Below, piece after piece: positions 26,445 through 36,087 of a stretch of 64,000 bases of DNA. Both the position numbers and the translations under genes were made by a program. The notes beneath the pieces were generated by a model. The model worked only from the letters and a program-made list of their open reading frames with translations. It searched no databases and was not told the DNA's origin. Numbering within the stretch: position 1 is the stretch's first letter; the number at the start of each line of letters is the position of its first letter. Source of the DNA: Prolixibacteraceae bacterium (lineage in GTDB: Bacteria; Bacteroidota; Bacteroidia; Bacteroidales; Prolixibacteraceae); assembly GCA_019459485.1 (NCBI GenBank), contig JAIBEZ010000112.1, forward strand, positions 16,197-80,196, written 5' to 3'.

Positions 26445-28502
26445 TTACAACTCAAAAACCGAATCGTCGATGCCTTTATTTACTTCCACACTTGAAACGA
26501 CGATGTCAAATGACTGAGGGCCAGCTGACTGTTTCAATTTAAACGGGAATAAAACACCTTCAACCAAACGGTAGTCAGAATAAAGTGTTGTTACACTCAC
26601 CGGCCCTTGCTGGGCTATGGATTTAACTTTCAGCCCGCTTTTCTGGTCGTAAAAATCAACCGTATTTTTACCTGAAGGTAAATTCATTTGTACTTTCCAT
26701 GCAGGTTGGCCATCAATGTCTTCTGAGCCTTTCAGTTCAGCGGTGATTCCCATTTTTTCAAGATATAATTCGGCATTCATGGTCGATTGAGCCAACATCT
26801 CTTCCAGTTCGGCACCTGCCAGTTCTTTGTTTCCCATCTGGCTTTTCACCATTGCTTTAACTCCATTGCAAACCTGTTTCGACAAGACATTCACACCCAT
26901 CAGTGTTTCAACACTTATTTTATTTGGCGCTTTCTGTTTGCTAATGATTTCAATTTTCATCCCTTGCATTTCCATACCCATCTTGGTTGTTACATCATTG
27001 ACTTTTACCAGCTTTTCCTTACCTCCGACAGCCTCCACATATTTTGAAATAACATCCATCCCTGTCAGGTTTGAAGGAGCTTCCATTGCTTTTAGAGGGT
27101 TGCCATAAAAATCACGCTGTTCAACTTTGCCATCTTTTGAAAACTTTGCCATTGTTTTTTGAAGCTGATCGGCATTTCCAACTGCAATGATATTTGCATT
27201 TTCAGGTTTTAAATATTTTTTTGCCAACTCCTGAACATCGGCAACCGAAACTTTGCTGAGTTTTTCGAGGTAAGTGGTATAATAATCTTTAGGCAGTTTG
27301 TATTTTTCAATGTTCAGGGCAAATCCGGCGATGGTCAGGGGATTTTCGAGCGACCTTGCAAACGACCCGTTCATCCTGCTTTTTACCTGTTCCAGCATTT
27401 TATTATCAACGGGTTCGGTGATCATCCGGTTAATTTCAAAAAGCAGTTCAACCATTGCACTGTCGGTTGCTTCGCCTTTTACTTCTCCGGAAGCATTGAA
27501 TGACCCAACCAACTTATCTGTATTCAATGAAGAATAAGCACCGTAGGTATATGCTTTCTTTTCCCTTAAATTGGCATTGATTCGTGATGAAAGGCTTCCG
27601 CCGCCCAATATCGAATTCATGACGCTGGCTTTAATTGCATCAGGATTGCCGGGTTTAAATTCAAGTGGATAACTTACCATTATTGCCGATTGTACGGCGC
27701 CGTCCCTGTTGCCGATGACCACCCTTGGCGATTTATTCAATTCAGGAAAATTATATTTATGAGTTGGTACAACACCTTTCTCCCATTTACCAAAGTACTG
27801 TTTAGCCTGCGACTGTGCTTCCTTTAAAGTAATGTCGCCGACAATGATCAGGTAAGCTGCATTTGGCCTGAAATAGGTTTTGTAATATTCTTTGCATTTA
27901 TCCAAAGTGATGCTTTCAAAGGTTTTTTCAGAATTTATTTCCCCGTAAGGATGTTTATTACCGAAGATCACCGCCGAATTAATATTGTTTGCAATTGAAT
28001 TCGCATCATTCTTAGCTGTTTGGATACCGGAAATATTTTGTTTTTTCAATTTTTCCAACTCTTCAGCAGGAAAAGAAGGATTATACAAAACATCGCTCAT
28101 GATAGCAAGCAGATCACCACTGAATTTTGTTAAAACCGATCCTGAAATTCCGGTTGGAAATGTATTTAACGACGCTCCGATAAAGTCAATGGCTTCGTCG
28201 ATTTCTGCTTTCGTTTTGGTTGTTGTGCCCGCCCTTAAAAGATCGCCTGTTATTGCTACATAACCAGCCTGGTTTTCTTCAAGAACAGGATCAATATCAA
28301 GGCTGAGCTGATAGGTTATTTTCGGAATTTTGTGATTCTCGACAACAATTACTTTTAAGCCATTGTCCAATGTGAAAAGCTTGTAATCGCCAAGTTGTAT
28401 TTTTGGCGCAGGTCCCGCATTGGGACGAATACTCCTGTCGAGCTGGGCATTTACCGTGGTGGCTAGAAATAGTATAAATAAGGAATAAACTAATTTTTTC
28501 AT
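26445..28502 (-). CDS. M16-family peptidase homologue lacking the zinc motif, with LolA-like C-terminal region
   Basis: A signal peptide (MKKLVYSLFILFLATTVNAQ) leads into an M16 domain (KLFTLDNGLKVIVVENHKIP). Where HxxEH should be, it reads GYVAITGDLLRAGT, so it has no zinc-binding site. The second M16 domain follows (VADVQELAKKYLKPENANIIAVG). Residues ~450-685 form an extra region (KYVEAVGGKEKLVKV ... FYDQKSGLKVKS) resembling outer-membrane lipoprotein-sorting (LolA-like) domains. The catalytic partner is encoded immediately upstream on the same strand. In M16 pairs, one active and one inactive subunit commonly form the peptidase, and that is the likely arrangement in the periplasm here. Confidence 0.85.
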   Translation of the reverse strand: MKKLVYSLFILFLATTVNAQLDRSIRPNAGPAPKIQLGDYKLFTLDNGLKVIVVENHKIPKITYQLSLDIDPVLEENQAGYVAITGDLLRAGTTTKTKAEIDEAIDFIGASLNTFPTGISGSVLTKFSGDLLAIMSDVLYNPSFPAEELEKLKKQNISGIQTAKNDANSIANNINSAVIFGNKHPYGEINSEKTFESITLDKCKEYYKTYFRPNAAYLIIVGDITLKEAQSQAKQYFGKWEKGVVPTHKYNFPELNKSPRVVIGNRDGAVQSAIMVSYPLEFKPGNPDAIKASVMNSILGGGSLSSRINANLREKKAYTYGAYSSLNTDKLVGSFNASGEVKGEATDSAMVELLFEINRMITEPVDNKMLEQVKSRMNGSFARSLENPLTIAGFALNIEKYKLPKDYYTTYLEKLSKVSVADVQELAKKYLKPENANIIAVGNADQLQKTMAKFSKDGKVEQRDFYGNPLKAMEAPSNLTGMDVISKYVEAVGGKEKLVKVNDVTTKMGMEMQGMKIEIISKQKAPNKISVETLMGVNVLSKQVCNGVKAMVKSQMGNKELAGAELEEMLAQSTMNAELYLEKMGITAELKGSEDIDGQPAWKVQMNLPSGKNTVDFYDQKSGLKVKSIAQQGPVSVTTLYSDYRLVEGVLFPFKLKQSAGPQSFDIVVSSVEVNKGIDDSVFEL

Positions 28503-28526
28503 GATTTTACTTTTTTTGAATGAGGA

Positions 28527-29852
28527 TTAATTTTTTGATGGTTTGGGCAGGTAATATAAAACTACCCGGTTGTCTTTCCTGAAATATTCGTTGGCAACAC
28601 GTTTAAGGTCTTCCTGTGTTACCGCGAGGTATTTTTTCAGGTCGGTATTAATCCTGTTGGCATCCTTAAAATAAGTATAATTCTCAGCGAGGGCATTTGC
28701 CCTGTTTGCAATGGTCGAATTTTCAGTTACAATCTGGTTCTCAATCTGGTTTTTTAACTTCTGAAATTCCTTTTCAGGGATTAAATCCTTCTGCACTTTT
28801 TCTACTTCTTTGTCCATGGCAGCCTCAAGAGCAGCACAATCGAGCCCCATATTTGGCAGGGCTAAAATAATTGCCAATCCCGGATCTTCAAATGGGAGAG
28901 GGATAGCAGCCACTTCAATGGCGAGTTGCTGATCATCTACCAATGATTTGTATAACCTCGAACTTTGCCCGGTTGCAAGCAGTTTGCTCAACATTTCTAC
29001 CGCATAATAATCATCGCTCCCCATGGCCGGGATGTGATAGGCCTGGAATACCGCAGGCAACTGGATATTGTCGTAAATAGTATCTCTTACTTCTGTATGT
29101 TTTATTTCTTCAATCAAACCTGGGCGGTATATTTCACCCTTTTTTGCCGGAATATCGGTATAATATTTTTCGGCAAGTTTTTTTGCATCTTCAAAATTGA
29201 TATCACCTGCTAACACCAGTACTGCGTTATTCGGGACATAATACGAATCGTAGAATTTTTTAAATTCCTCGTCTTTGGCAGCCCTGATATGATCGGCATT
29301 TCCGATTATAGGCCACCTGTATGGATGTTTTTTATATGCTCTTTTTAATGTTTCCTCTACAAAAGATCCGTATGGTCGGTTATCAACAGTCTGTTTTTTT
29401 TCTTCAATAACGACTCCCTTCTGTGTGGCAATTCCAATTGAATCAACGCGTGCATGGAGCATCCGTTCCGATTCGAGCCAAAGACCAAGCTCAAGCTGGT
29501 TCGAAGGAAGAATTTCATAATAATAGGTTCTGTCCCAACTTGTGTTTGCATTTAGTGTACCACCGGCGCTTTCAACAATTTTATCATATTGAAAACGGTC
29601 GATGTTTTTTGTCCCTTCAAACATCAGGTGTTCAAAAAAGTGCGCAAAACCGGTTCGGTCGGGTTGTTCATTTTTTGAACCGACATGGTACATGACCGAA
29701 ACTGCAACAATTGGTACAGAATGGTCTTCATGCACGATTACGTGCAACCCGTTTGGGAGGTCAAACTCCTTAAACTCGATTTCGGTTGCCTGGGATGTTT
29801 TCCCAAAAACAACTACAAAAGCAGTAATTACTAGAATCAGGATTTTTTTCAT
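28527..29852 (-). CDS. M16-family zinc peptidase, active subunit
   Basis: A signal peptide (MKKILILVITAFVVVFG) is followed by an M16 domain with the inverted zinc motif HFFEHLMFEGT (HxxEH) and the downstream Glu region (GVVIEEKKQTVDN). FYDSYYVPNNAVLVLAGD is typical of the family. At 441 residues it is one M16A/B-C pair unit. It ends 24 bases before the inactive partner's start, so the two are co-transcribed. It probably degrades peptides in the periplasm. Confidence 0.9.
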   Translation of the reverse strand: MKKILILVITAFVVVFGKTSQATEIEFKEFDLPNGLHVIVHEDHSVPIVAVSVMYHVGSKNEQPDRTGFAHFFEHLMFEGTKNIDRFQYDKIVESAGGTLNANTSWDRTYYYEILPSNQLELGLWLESERMLHARVDSIGIATQKGVVIEEKKQTVDNRPYGSFVEETLKRAYKKHPYRWPIIGNADHIRAAKDEEFKKFYDSYYVPNNAVLVLAGDINFEDAKKLAEKYYTDIPAKKGEIYRPGLIEEIKHTEVRDTIYDNIQLPAVFQAYHIPAMGSDDYYAVEMLSKLLATGQSSRLYKSLVDDQQLAIEVAAIPLPFEDPGLAIILALPNMGLDCAALEAAMDKEVEKVQKDLIPEKEFQKLKNQIENQIVTENSTIANRANALAENYTYFKDANRINTDLKKYLAVTQEDLKRVANEYFRKDNRVVLYYLPKPSKN

Positions 29853-29948
29853 GTGGTTATAATTTTTTTTTTGAAATATTTGTATTGATACTGTAATTAT
29901 AATTACAAATGTTCAGTATTAAATAAATTCTATCCGGCTTTAAAATAT

Positions 29949-30605
29949 CTATTTTGCCAATAAGAAACCTCCCACAAAACCGACTGGTAAAGTAATATAC
30001 CATTTCTCAAGGATAGATTTTTTACGGGTGACTGTGATGCTTGTCGCTGTTGTAACAGTGGCATTCGGATCGGCCAGTGAAAAGTTGACGATGGTTCCTT
30101 TTGGCTTCTGTTCGGTTACAATATTAATCCCGGTTTTGTATTTGTAATTAAAATCGAGATTCTTGTTTTCGATAGAGCCATTCAGACTTAAAAAATCATT
30201 TGACCAATCGAATTTTGCGATTTTGATTGTATCGGTATTGGTAATTCTAAAAGTGTCGCGAATAATTGTTGAACCTGAACCAAGTGCCTCAATTTTTGCT
30301 TTTTGCACATTGATAATATTCCGATATTTTATTCCCTGACTTCTCAATTCCTTCGCTGTTAATTCGAGTGTTTCGAGTGACTCTTTCAGGTTGCGTTTTT
30401 CGATTTCTACGGATGCAATTTTAAAGGTTAATTGTCCGGTTTTTGATTTATGTACCGAAACTGAATCGTTCAAGGTTGCCAGTTCAACATTGGCAAGTTG
30501 TACTTTATCTTTCAGTTTGCGTATTGAAAAAAATTGAACCAGGATTATCAGGATAATAATTGCGATCCCGATAACAATTGCGATTTTCTGAATGGTTGGT
30601 TTCAT
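29949..30605 (-). CDS. DUF6549-like membrane-anchored coiled-coil protein
   Basis: One N-terminal membrane helix (IAIVIGIAIIILIILVQFF) and a long heptad-rich stretch (about residues 35-105) come before a beta-rich C-terminal half with repeated Thr/Ile strands (RDTFRITNTDTIKIAKFDWS) and a final hydrophobic VGFVGGFLLAK. This order is that of DUF6549 proteins, which I associate with Bacteroidota phages and mobile elements, where they sit near lysis genes. No phage genes are adjacent, so it may be a remnant or a domesticated gene. ATG 30605 is chosen; a GTG at 30650 in the same frame would add 15 polar residues. Confidence 0.55.
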   Translation of the reverse strand: MKPTIQKIAIVIGIAIIILIILVQFFSIRKLKDKVQLANVELATLNDSVSVHKSKTGQLTFKIASVEIEKRNLKESLETLELTAKELRSQGIKYRNIINVQKAKIEALGSGSTIIRDTFRITNTDTIKIAKFDWSNDFLSLNGSIENKNLDFNYKYKTGINIVTEQKPKGTIVNFSLADPNATVTTATSITVTRKKSILEKWYITLPVGFVGGFLLAK

Positions 30606-30977
30606 GTTGCTTATTTTAGAAAGTTTGACATTATTCTCTATATTTTTCACATGCGTTTACTAAGATAAATAAAATGAGTATAATAATCACTCTTCAAAAT
30701 GCAATTTTTCGAACTGTTTTATCTGAAGCCAGGACTACAAATATTTCTACAAAAATATGGTTCACTCATTTGCGGTAGAAGCTCTTTTTTAGGCAATCTT
30801 TTTCGAATATCAGCATTCTTTGTTAAAAAAATACCGAAAACGCTTGTAAATGATGGCAACCGGCTGTAAAAACAGTTTTTTTTTATTCTGAATCTATCTT
30901 TTAATAAGTATTTAATCTTTCCTATTTAAACTGAATAAGTTATTTTTACCACCATTATTAATCAAGAAAAATTATTT

Positions 30978-32783
30978 ATGAGTTTCCATAATAACCCGCA
31001 CACTTTTCATATCCCCGTTATGGGCCTGGGATATTCCATTGATTCACCTATTAAAGTAGCTCATTATGGCATTTCCTCTGTAATTTCGCTGGTCGATGAT
31101 ATTTCGATGGAAAAAATGAGGGAGTTTTATTGTAAAAAATTCAACTTGCCTTTTCAATCTATTCCACCTAAAACGGAAGATCACCGTGCCAAACGCATAA
31201 CAGCTTATCTGAATACCGTTCAGGAAATTGTAAAGCATAAGTTTGAAGGTCTGAAAAATTCTGTTTCGCATACCGAAGAAGAATTGGATAAATACATTAA
31301 AATGTTGCCCGATTTTTCTGATCTGAAGTTGAAATTCAATCAGATGGTCAATACAGGTCAGATGAAGCAAAAACTTTCGGATTGGCTGAGCGAAAACCTG
31401 GTCGCCGGCGAGATCGATGTAAACATCATGTCGAAACTTGACCGCGATGCTTATGCAGGTAACGAGAAATTACCTTCAATTTTCAGTGACGCACAATCGG
31501 CGCTTCGTGGATTTGCCCTGAGCGATTTAAGTTCTTCACTGGTACTTTCTGCCGGAATGAACCCTCGTCTTTACAGTTATCTGGAAGAATTCGAAGATTT
31601 TTATCCGAATGCTAAAATGGAACTGAAGAAAAAGGTGATTTTGAAGGTAAGTGATTACCGTTCAGCCATCATTCAGGGACGTTTTCTGGCAAAGAAAGGA
31701 ATTTGGGTATCTGAATACCGTGTTGAGTCGGGTCTAAACTGTGGTGGGCATGCTTTTGCAACCGATGGTTTTTTACTGGGGCCGGTTCTTGAAGAGTTCA
31801 GGAACAGCAAAGAACAATTAATTGAAGCTGTTCACGAAATTTATATAAAGGCGCTTGCCGACAAGGGAAAACCTGTTCCGGAGAAACCTTTGCTGGTGAA
31901 AATTACAGCACAGGGTGGAGTTGGGTCAAATACCGAACATCAGTTTTTACTTGAATATTACAATTTGGACTCGATAGGGTGGGGAACCCCATTTTTACTC
32001 GTGCCGGAAGCTACCACAGTTGATGAAGAAACCCTGGAATTACTGTGCAAAGCAAAAGAAGAAGATCTTTACATGAGTGAAGTTTCGCCATTAGGTGTTA
32101 TTTTCAACAATGTACGCGGTAATGGAATGGATCTGAAAAAGGAAGCACAAAATAAAGCTGGTAAATATGGTTTCCCATGTACAAAGAAATACCTTGCTCT
32201 GAATCCGGTTCCTGAAAAACAAACTATCTGCACCGCGTCAAAAGAATATCAACGCGATAAAATTCTGGAGCTTAAAGAGCAAAACCTAAATGAAATGGAG
32301 TTCGAAAAGCAGCTCAGTAAAATAACAGATAAAGCTTGCTTGTGTAACGGACTTACCGCTTCGACCTTGATGGTGAATGATTTGGATGTTAAAATGGAAG
32401 GCACTGCCGTTAGTATTTGTCCCGGACCGAATCTGGCATATTTTTCAAGCCTTTATTCCCTAAAAAGGATGGTTGATCATATTTACGGACGAACCAATGT
32501 AATGGAGCGCACCGACCGTCCAAATTTATTCGTGAAAGAAATACAAATGTACATCGAATATCTTGGCGGAAAGCTTGAGGAAAGTGTTCGACCTTTTTCT
32601 GACAAGCAAAAGAAATACTTCGTTACGTTTTCTGAAAATATGGAGAAAGGAGTTGAATACTACAAGGAACTATTCCAGAATTATAGAATCCAACTCGACG
32701 ATTCGACTTCGAAGAATAATTTGTTGCAGGATTTGGAAAATATGAAGATGCAGCTTTTAAACCTGAAAGCTAAAATAGTATAA
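30978..32783 (+). CDS. Conserved 601-residue protein, possible FMN-type TIM barrel (nitronate monooxygenase-like)
   Basis: I do not recognise an established name. Residues ~10-40 (HIPVMGLGYSIDSPIKVAHYG) resemble the first strand of nitronate monooxygenases. LNCGGHAFATDGFLLGPVLEEF resembles their GGH motif. ITAQGGVGSNTEH and SIGWGTPFLLVPEATT resemble their GG(I/V)G and GT(R/P)F phosphate-binding turns. The C-terminal half has several Cys (FPCTKKYL, KACLCNGLTAS, VSICPGPN) that could hold a metal or cluster. No signal peptide. It is monocistronic with its own terminator. The enzyme class is an inference from short motifs only. Confidence 0.5.
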   Translation: MSFHNNPHTFHIPVMGLGYSIDSPIKVAHYGISSVISLVDDISMEKMREFYCKKFNLPFQSIPPKTEDHRAKRITAYLNTVQEIVKHKFEGLKNSVSHTEEELDKYIKMLPDFSDLKLKFNQMVNTGQMKQKLSDWLSENLVAGEIDVNIMSKLDRDAYAGNEKLPSIFSDAQSALRGFALSDLSSSLVLSAGMNPRLYSYLEEFEDFYPNAKMELKKKVILKVSDYRSAIIQGRFLAKKGIWVSEYRVESGLNCGGHAFATDGFLLGPVLEEFRNSKEQLIEAVHEIYIKALADKGKPVPEKPLLVKITAQGGVGSNTEHQFLLEYYNLDSIGWGTPFLLVPEATTVDEETLELLCKAKEEDLYMSEVSPLGVIFNNVRGNGMDLKKEAQNKAGKYGFPCTKKYLALNPVPEKQTICTASKEYQRDKILELKEQNLNEMEFEKQLSKITDKACLCNGLTASTLMVNDLDVKMEGTAVSICPGPNLAYFSSLYSLKRMVDHIYGRTNVMERTDRPNLFVKEIQMYIEYLGGKLEESVRPFSDKQKKYFVTFSENMEKGVEYYKELFQNYRIQLDDSTSKNNLLQDLENMKMQLLNLKAKIV

Positions 32784-32840
32784 TCAGCGAAGTTAAAGAA
32801 CCAAAATTTAAATTTTGGTTCTACAGAATTAATCATAGAA

Positions 32841-32881
32841 GCAGTCAATTCTTAACAAAAGGAATTGGCTGCTTTTTTTTA
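32841..32881 (+). terminator. Terminator after the 601-residue gene
   Basis: GCAGTCAATTC (32841-32851) and GAATTGGCTGC (32862-32872) form an 11-bp stem with one wobble pair, then a T run. Confidence 0.85.
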
Positions 32882-32945
32882 TAGTGCTGATTATTTTAGG
32901 ATTAAAAGAAATTTATTTCAAGTAGAAGTATAATCATGAAACGTG

Positions 32946-32992
32946 TTATGCATATTACATTGCATAAAATGGTACAATATTTAAAAATGTAC
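32946..32992 (+). promoter_or_regulatory. Two inverted repeats upstream of the PadR-like gene
   Basis: TTATGCA / TGCATAA (32946-32952 and 32961-32967, 8-base spacer) and GTACA / TGTAC (32972-32976 and 32988-32992, 11-base spacer) lie side by side. AT-rich palindromes of this kind are known PadR-family operators, so autoregulation is plausible. Confidence 0.4.
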
Positions 32993-33111
32993 TATATGAA
33001 TTGTAACGAAAGTAAAAATCATGCGTCATAGAATTAGAAAAAGCTCAGAAACAGAAAAAAAACAATTCAAAAACAGGAACAATTAACTCAAATATTTAAG
33101 GAGGCAGCGTC

Positions 33112-33387
33112 ATGAAAACAGAAAATACAAAAGTTCAGGTTCGGAAAAAGGCACTCGAATATTGTATCCTTGTGCAAGTCGATAATAAACCTTTTCATGT
33201 TTGTGATATTATTAGGTTGGTAAAAGAATCTAAGGTGATAATAGAGGAAAAAATAATCAATCCTCATTTCAAGCACTTAAACGCAGATAATTTATATCGC
33301 AGATTGGATGATTCCAACACACAATCAGCAGACAAAAAAGTTCATTTATTATGGCTGTGGACTGGCATTTTAAATACCGATCATTAA
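33112..33387 (+). CDS. Divergent PadR-like winged-helix protein
   Basis: The N-terminus (MKTENTKVQVRKKALEYCIL, then CDIIRLVKESKVIIEEK) follows the pattern of Bacteroidota PadR regulators (RKGVLEYCIL ... SDIIEELKKAKLIVVEGTLYPLL). The core TLYPLL and the wing residues are lost (IINPHFKHLNADNLY), and only a faint end is left (KVHLLWLWTGIL). At 91 residues it is slightly short of the usual ~110. An unusually strong AGGAGG precedes the ATG. Its usual partner genes (PspC or DUF2807 type) are absent. It may be a decaying regulator. Confidence 0.5.
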   Translation: MKTENTKVQVRKKALEYCILVQVDNKPFHVCDIIRLVKESKVIIEEKIINPHFKHLNADNLYRRLDDSNTQSADKKVHLLWLWTGILNTDH

Positions 33388-33434
33388 CATCGTTGTTAAA
33401 AGTGTCGCGAATCCGGCGGGATAGGTAAGAAAAT

Positions 33435-33468
33435 AGGGTTGAGCTTGTGAGCCTAACCCTTTTATTTT
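33435..33468 (+). terminator. Terminator after the PadR-like gene
   Basis: AGGGTT (33435-33440) and AACCCT (33455-33460) enclose a partly paired inner stem, followed by TTTATTTTC. Confidence 0.55.
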
Positions 33469-34214
33469 CAGCTTGTAGTGGTGACAAAATCTTGTATTAA
33501 TACCACAAATATCATTGAATAAGTAAAATCGTTCAATGAATATCCGGCTATATACCTTGTTTAATAATGTAGAAATATCCTTTGCCCCCGATTTTTATCG
33601 GGGCAGGCTGTTCGCCTTTAGGCAACGGGTCAAATTGAGCAAAGATTACAGGAAAAGTTGGTATGGATGTATTCATCATTTATAATTTCTCTCACCCGAT
33701 TTGTCAATCACTTCATTCATTTCCCTTCATTGCCATTCCGGTCATCCGTTGAAAAACGTCTGGAAAATTCTGGGACCAACCATGCACCTAAATTTTTGGA
33801 GCATGGAGCGCTGTTTTTACGCAATTTGACACATCAATCAAAATTGTATTCTGTGAAATAAAGTAATCTCAATTTAGGGTTTTCATCTTTTTCAGAATTA
33901 AATCAACACGAATTTCCAAATAAAAAACAGGGTAAATTAGAAAATACAAAGCAATTCAGAAAATAATTTTTACCATTCGACAGTTGAAATGACCCTTTCG
34001 CCAGACAAAACATATAGGTTCATGCTTTAGCTAAGTAAAACGAACATAAATAAATTTCTAAAAGTGATATATTCTTAGCTTTAAAGTGGAAAATTCGGAA
34101 AAAGTGGAATGAACAATCATGAAAGTGCATGGTGGAAAAATCAGGCCGGAAAGCGAAGTTGGAAAAGAAGGCAAATTTCGCCCTCGTTACCAAATAATAA
34201 TACACATTTCATTC
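33469..34214. other. Long intergenic region with one inverted repeat copy
   Basis: The main feature is 33572-33640, an inverted copy of the block at 3470-3520: GTTCGCCTTTAGGCAACGGG and ATATCCTTTGC match. In this copy a perfect hairpin (CCCCGAT TTTT ATCGGGG) is inserted between the two parts. A 67-codon frame (33658-33861) is not convincing. Nothing else is recognised before the kinase. Confidence 0.55.
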
Positions 34215-35912
34215 ATGGGAAAAATTGAAAAAGCTATCAATTTTATATTTGCAGAAGACGAGGATTTGACCATAGAAAATCGGGTGTTTTTATCTGCAAT
34301 TATTATTGGAATATTTACCAGTCTGATTGGATCAGTCATAAATCTGGTACTCAACACATCTGTATTTGCAGCAATTATTCCACTTCTATTATCAGTAATA
34401 TTATTCATTCTTTACTATTTTGTAAGGTTTAAAAGAATACATGAACCTTATATTTTTCCCGTTATTGTCATCTCAATATTCGGTATTTCAGTCATTTGGG
34501 TTTTTAATGGCGGAATAAACGGGTACAACGTCATGCCCGGATTTGTAATTCTAATTCTTGGGTTAATAACTGTTTCGGATATAAAAAAGAAGTATGTGAT
34601 AATTCTCTTCCTGAGCTCTTTCACATCCATTTACCTCCTTCAATTCTATCGGCCCGACTTAATAGTAAACTTTGACAACGAAAATGATCGTTGGATGGAC
34701 TCCATTTTTACATTGTTTTACTCTTCTTACTTTGTTTTCTTGATCATCAAATTTCTCCATGAAAATTACACAAGGGAAAGAATTAAAGCGAACGAAAGCG
34801 AAGAGAAATTTCGCTTCATGACAGAAAATTCAGGCGATACAATCTGGCATTTGGATTCGAACTATTGCTTTGATTATGTCAGTCCTGCTGATGAGCGTAT
34901 GCGAGGCTTTAAAAAGGAAGAAGTCATTGGAACACCGATCTGGAGTCTGCTTAAGCCGGAAGGCATAGAACACGCCCGCAAAGTTACTGTTAAGCTTTTG
35001 GAAGATGAACAAAAAGGAATCAAAACCGGCACAATCCGATTTGAGCTGGAACTAAAATGCCGGGATAACAGCTGGATTTGGGCAGAAGTAAATTCAAGTA
35101 CCCACTATAATGCTGATGGCACAATGGTTGGATTGAACGGGGTTATCCGCGACATTAGTTTACGCAAGAAAGCAGAGCAGGAAATTTTGTTAACTAATGA
35201 GGAACTAAAAGGTCTTGTTGCCACCAAAGATAAATTATTCTCAATCATTGCTCACGATCTGCGAAGCCCATTCAATAGTTTTTTGGGGCTGACACAAGTG
35301 ATGGCAGAAGATCTACCCAACCTAACCATGTCTCAGGCACAAGAGATGGCAGTCTCAATGAATAAATCTGCAACAAATCTGTACCGTTTGCTTGAAACCC
35401 TTTTGCAATGGTCACAAATACAAAAAGGAGCTCTTTCTTTTAACCCTGAAGTCATTTTTGTGAATCAAATTCTAACTGAAAGTATAGCAATGGTTATTGA
35501 ACCAGCAAAAAATAAAAGAATTGAAATAACAACTGATATTTCTGAAGATCTAACGGTTTTTGCCGACAGTAACCTACTTCAAACAATAATCAGGAACCTT
35601 ATATATAATGCCATAAAATATACCGTAAAGGGAGGAAAAGTTAAAATCTCGGCTAAAAAAAATACAGTTAGCAAAAATGTTGAAATATCGGTAAAAGACA
35701 ATGGTATTGGAATGGATCAGATAATACTGGACAATTTATTTCGGGTTGATTTGCAAACCAGTAGAAAAGGCACCGAAGGCGAACCATGCTCTGGCCTTGG
35801 GCTTTTGCTCTGTAAAGAATTCGTCGAGAAACACGGCGGTAAAATATGGGTCAAAAGTGAAGTCGAAAAAGGAAGTACATTCTACTTTACAATTCCAAAC
35901 CTTCAAAACTAA
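34215..35912 (+). CDS. PAS-domain sensor histidine kinase
   Basis: The N-terminal ~180 residues hold about six hydrophobic helices (an integral membrane sensor). A PAS domain follows (FRFMTENSGDTIWHLDSNY, with GVIRDISLRKKAE at its end), then a HisKA domain with the phospho-accepting H347 (IAHDLRSPFNSFLGL) and a HATPase domain (NLIYNAIKYTVKGG, DNGIGM, GLGLLLCKEFVEKHGG). No receiver domain and no adjacent response regulator, so it is an orphan kinase. ATG 34215 (MGKIEKAINFIFAEDEDLT) is preferred to one 96 bases upstream because the extra residues are polar and unlike the family. Confidence 0.9.
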   Translation: MGKIEKAINFIFAEDEDLTIENRVFLSAIIIGIFTSLIGSVINLVLNTSVFAAIIPLLLSVILFILYYFVRFKRIHEPYIFPVIVISIFGISVIWVFNGGINGYNVMPGFVILILGLITVSDIKKKYVIILFLSSFTSIYLLQFYRPDLIVNFDNENDRWMDSIFTLFYSSYFVFLIIKFLHENYTRERIKANESEEKFRFMTENSGDTIWHLDSNYCFDYVSPADERMRGFKKEEVIGTPIWSLLKPEGIEHARKVTVKLLEDEQKGIKTGTIRFELELKCRDNSWIWAEVNSSTHYNADGTMVGLNGVIRDISLRKKAEQEILLTNEELKGLVATKDKLFSIIAHDLRSPFNSFLGLTQVMAEDLPNLTMSQAQEMAVSMNKSATNLYRLLETLLQWSQIQKGALSFNPEVIFVNQILTESIAMVIEPAKNKRIEITTDISEDLTVFADSNLLQTIIRNLIYNAIKYTVKGGKVKISAKKNTVSKNVEISVKDNGIGMDQIILDNLFRVDLQTSRKGTEGEPCSGLGLLLCKEFVEKHGGKIWVKSEVEKGSTFYFTIPNLQN

Positions 35913-36087
35913 ACATCATGTTTGCCAAAGAAGGCTTGCATCATACGGGCTGTAATGTGTCAATTTATCGCATGAACCGATAGCAAGTAGAATCATGGCT
36001 AGCAACCCGCACCAAATTATCTTCACATTTTTTTTTATGTTTCTGATTACCGACCGCTTTTCTTGTATGAAAGACTGTGCCGAATGA

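Noticed and set aside
33658..33861. 67-codon frame next to an inverted repeat
   Set aside because: No recognisable pattern, and it lies beside repeat DNA.
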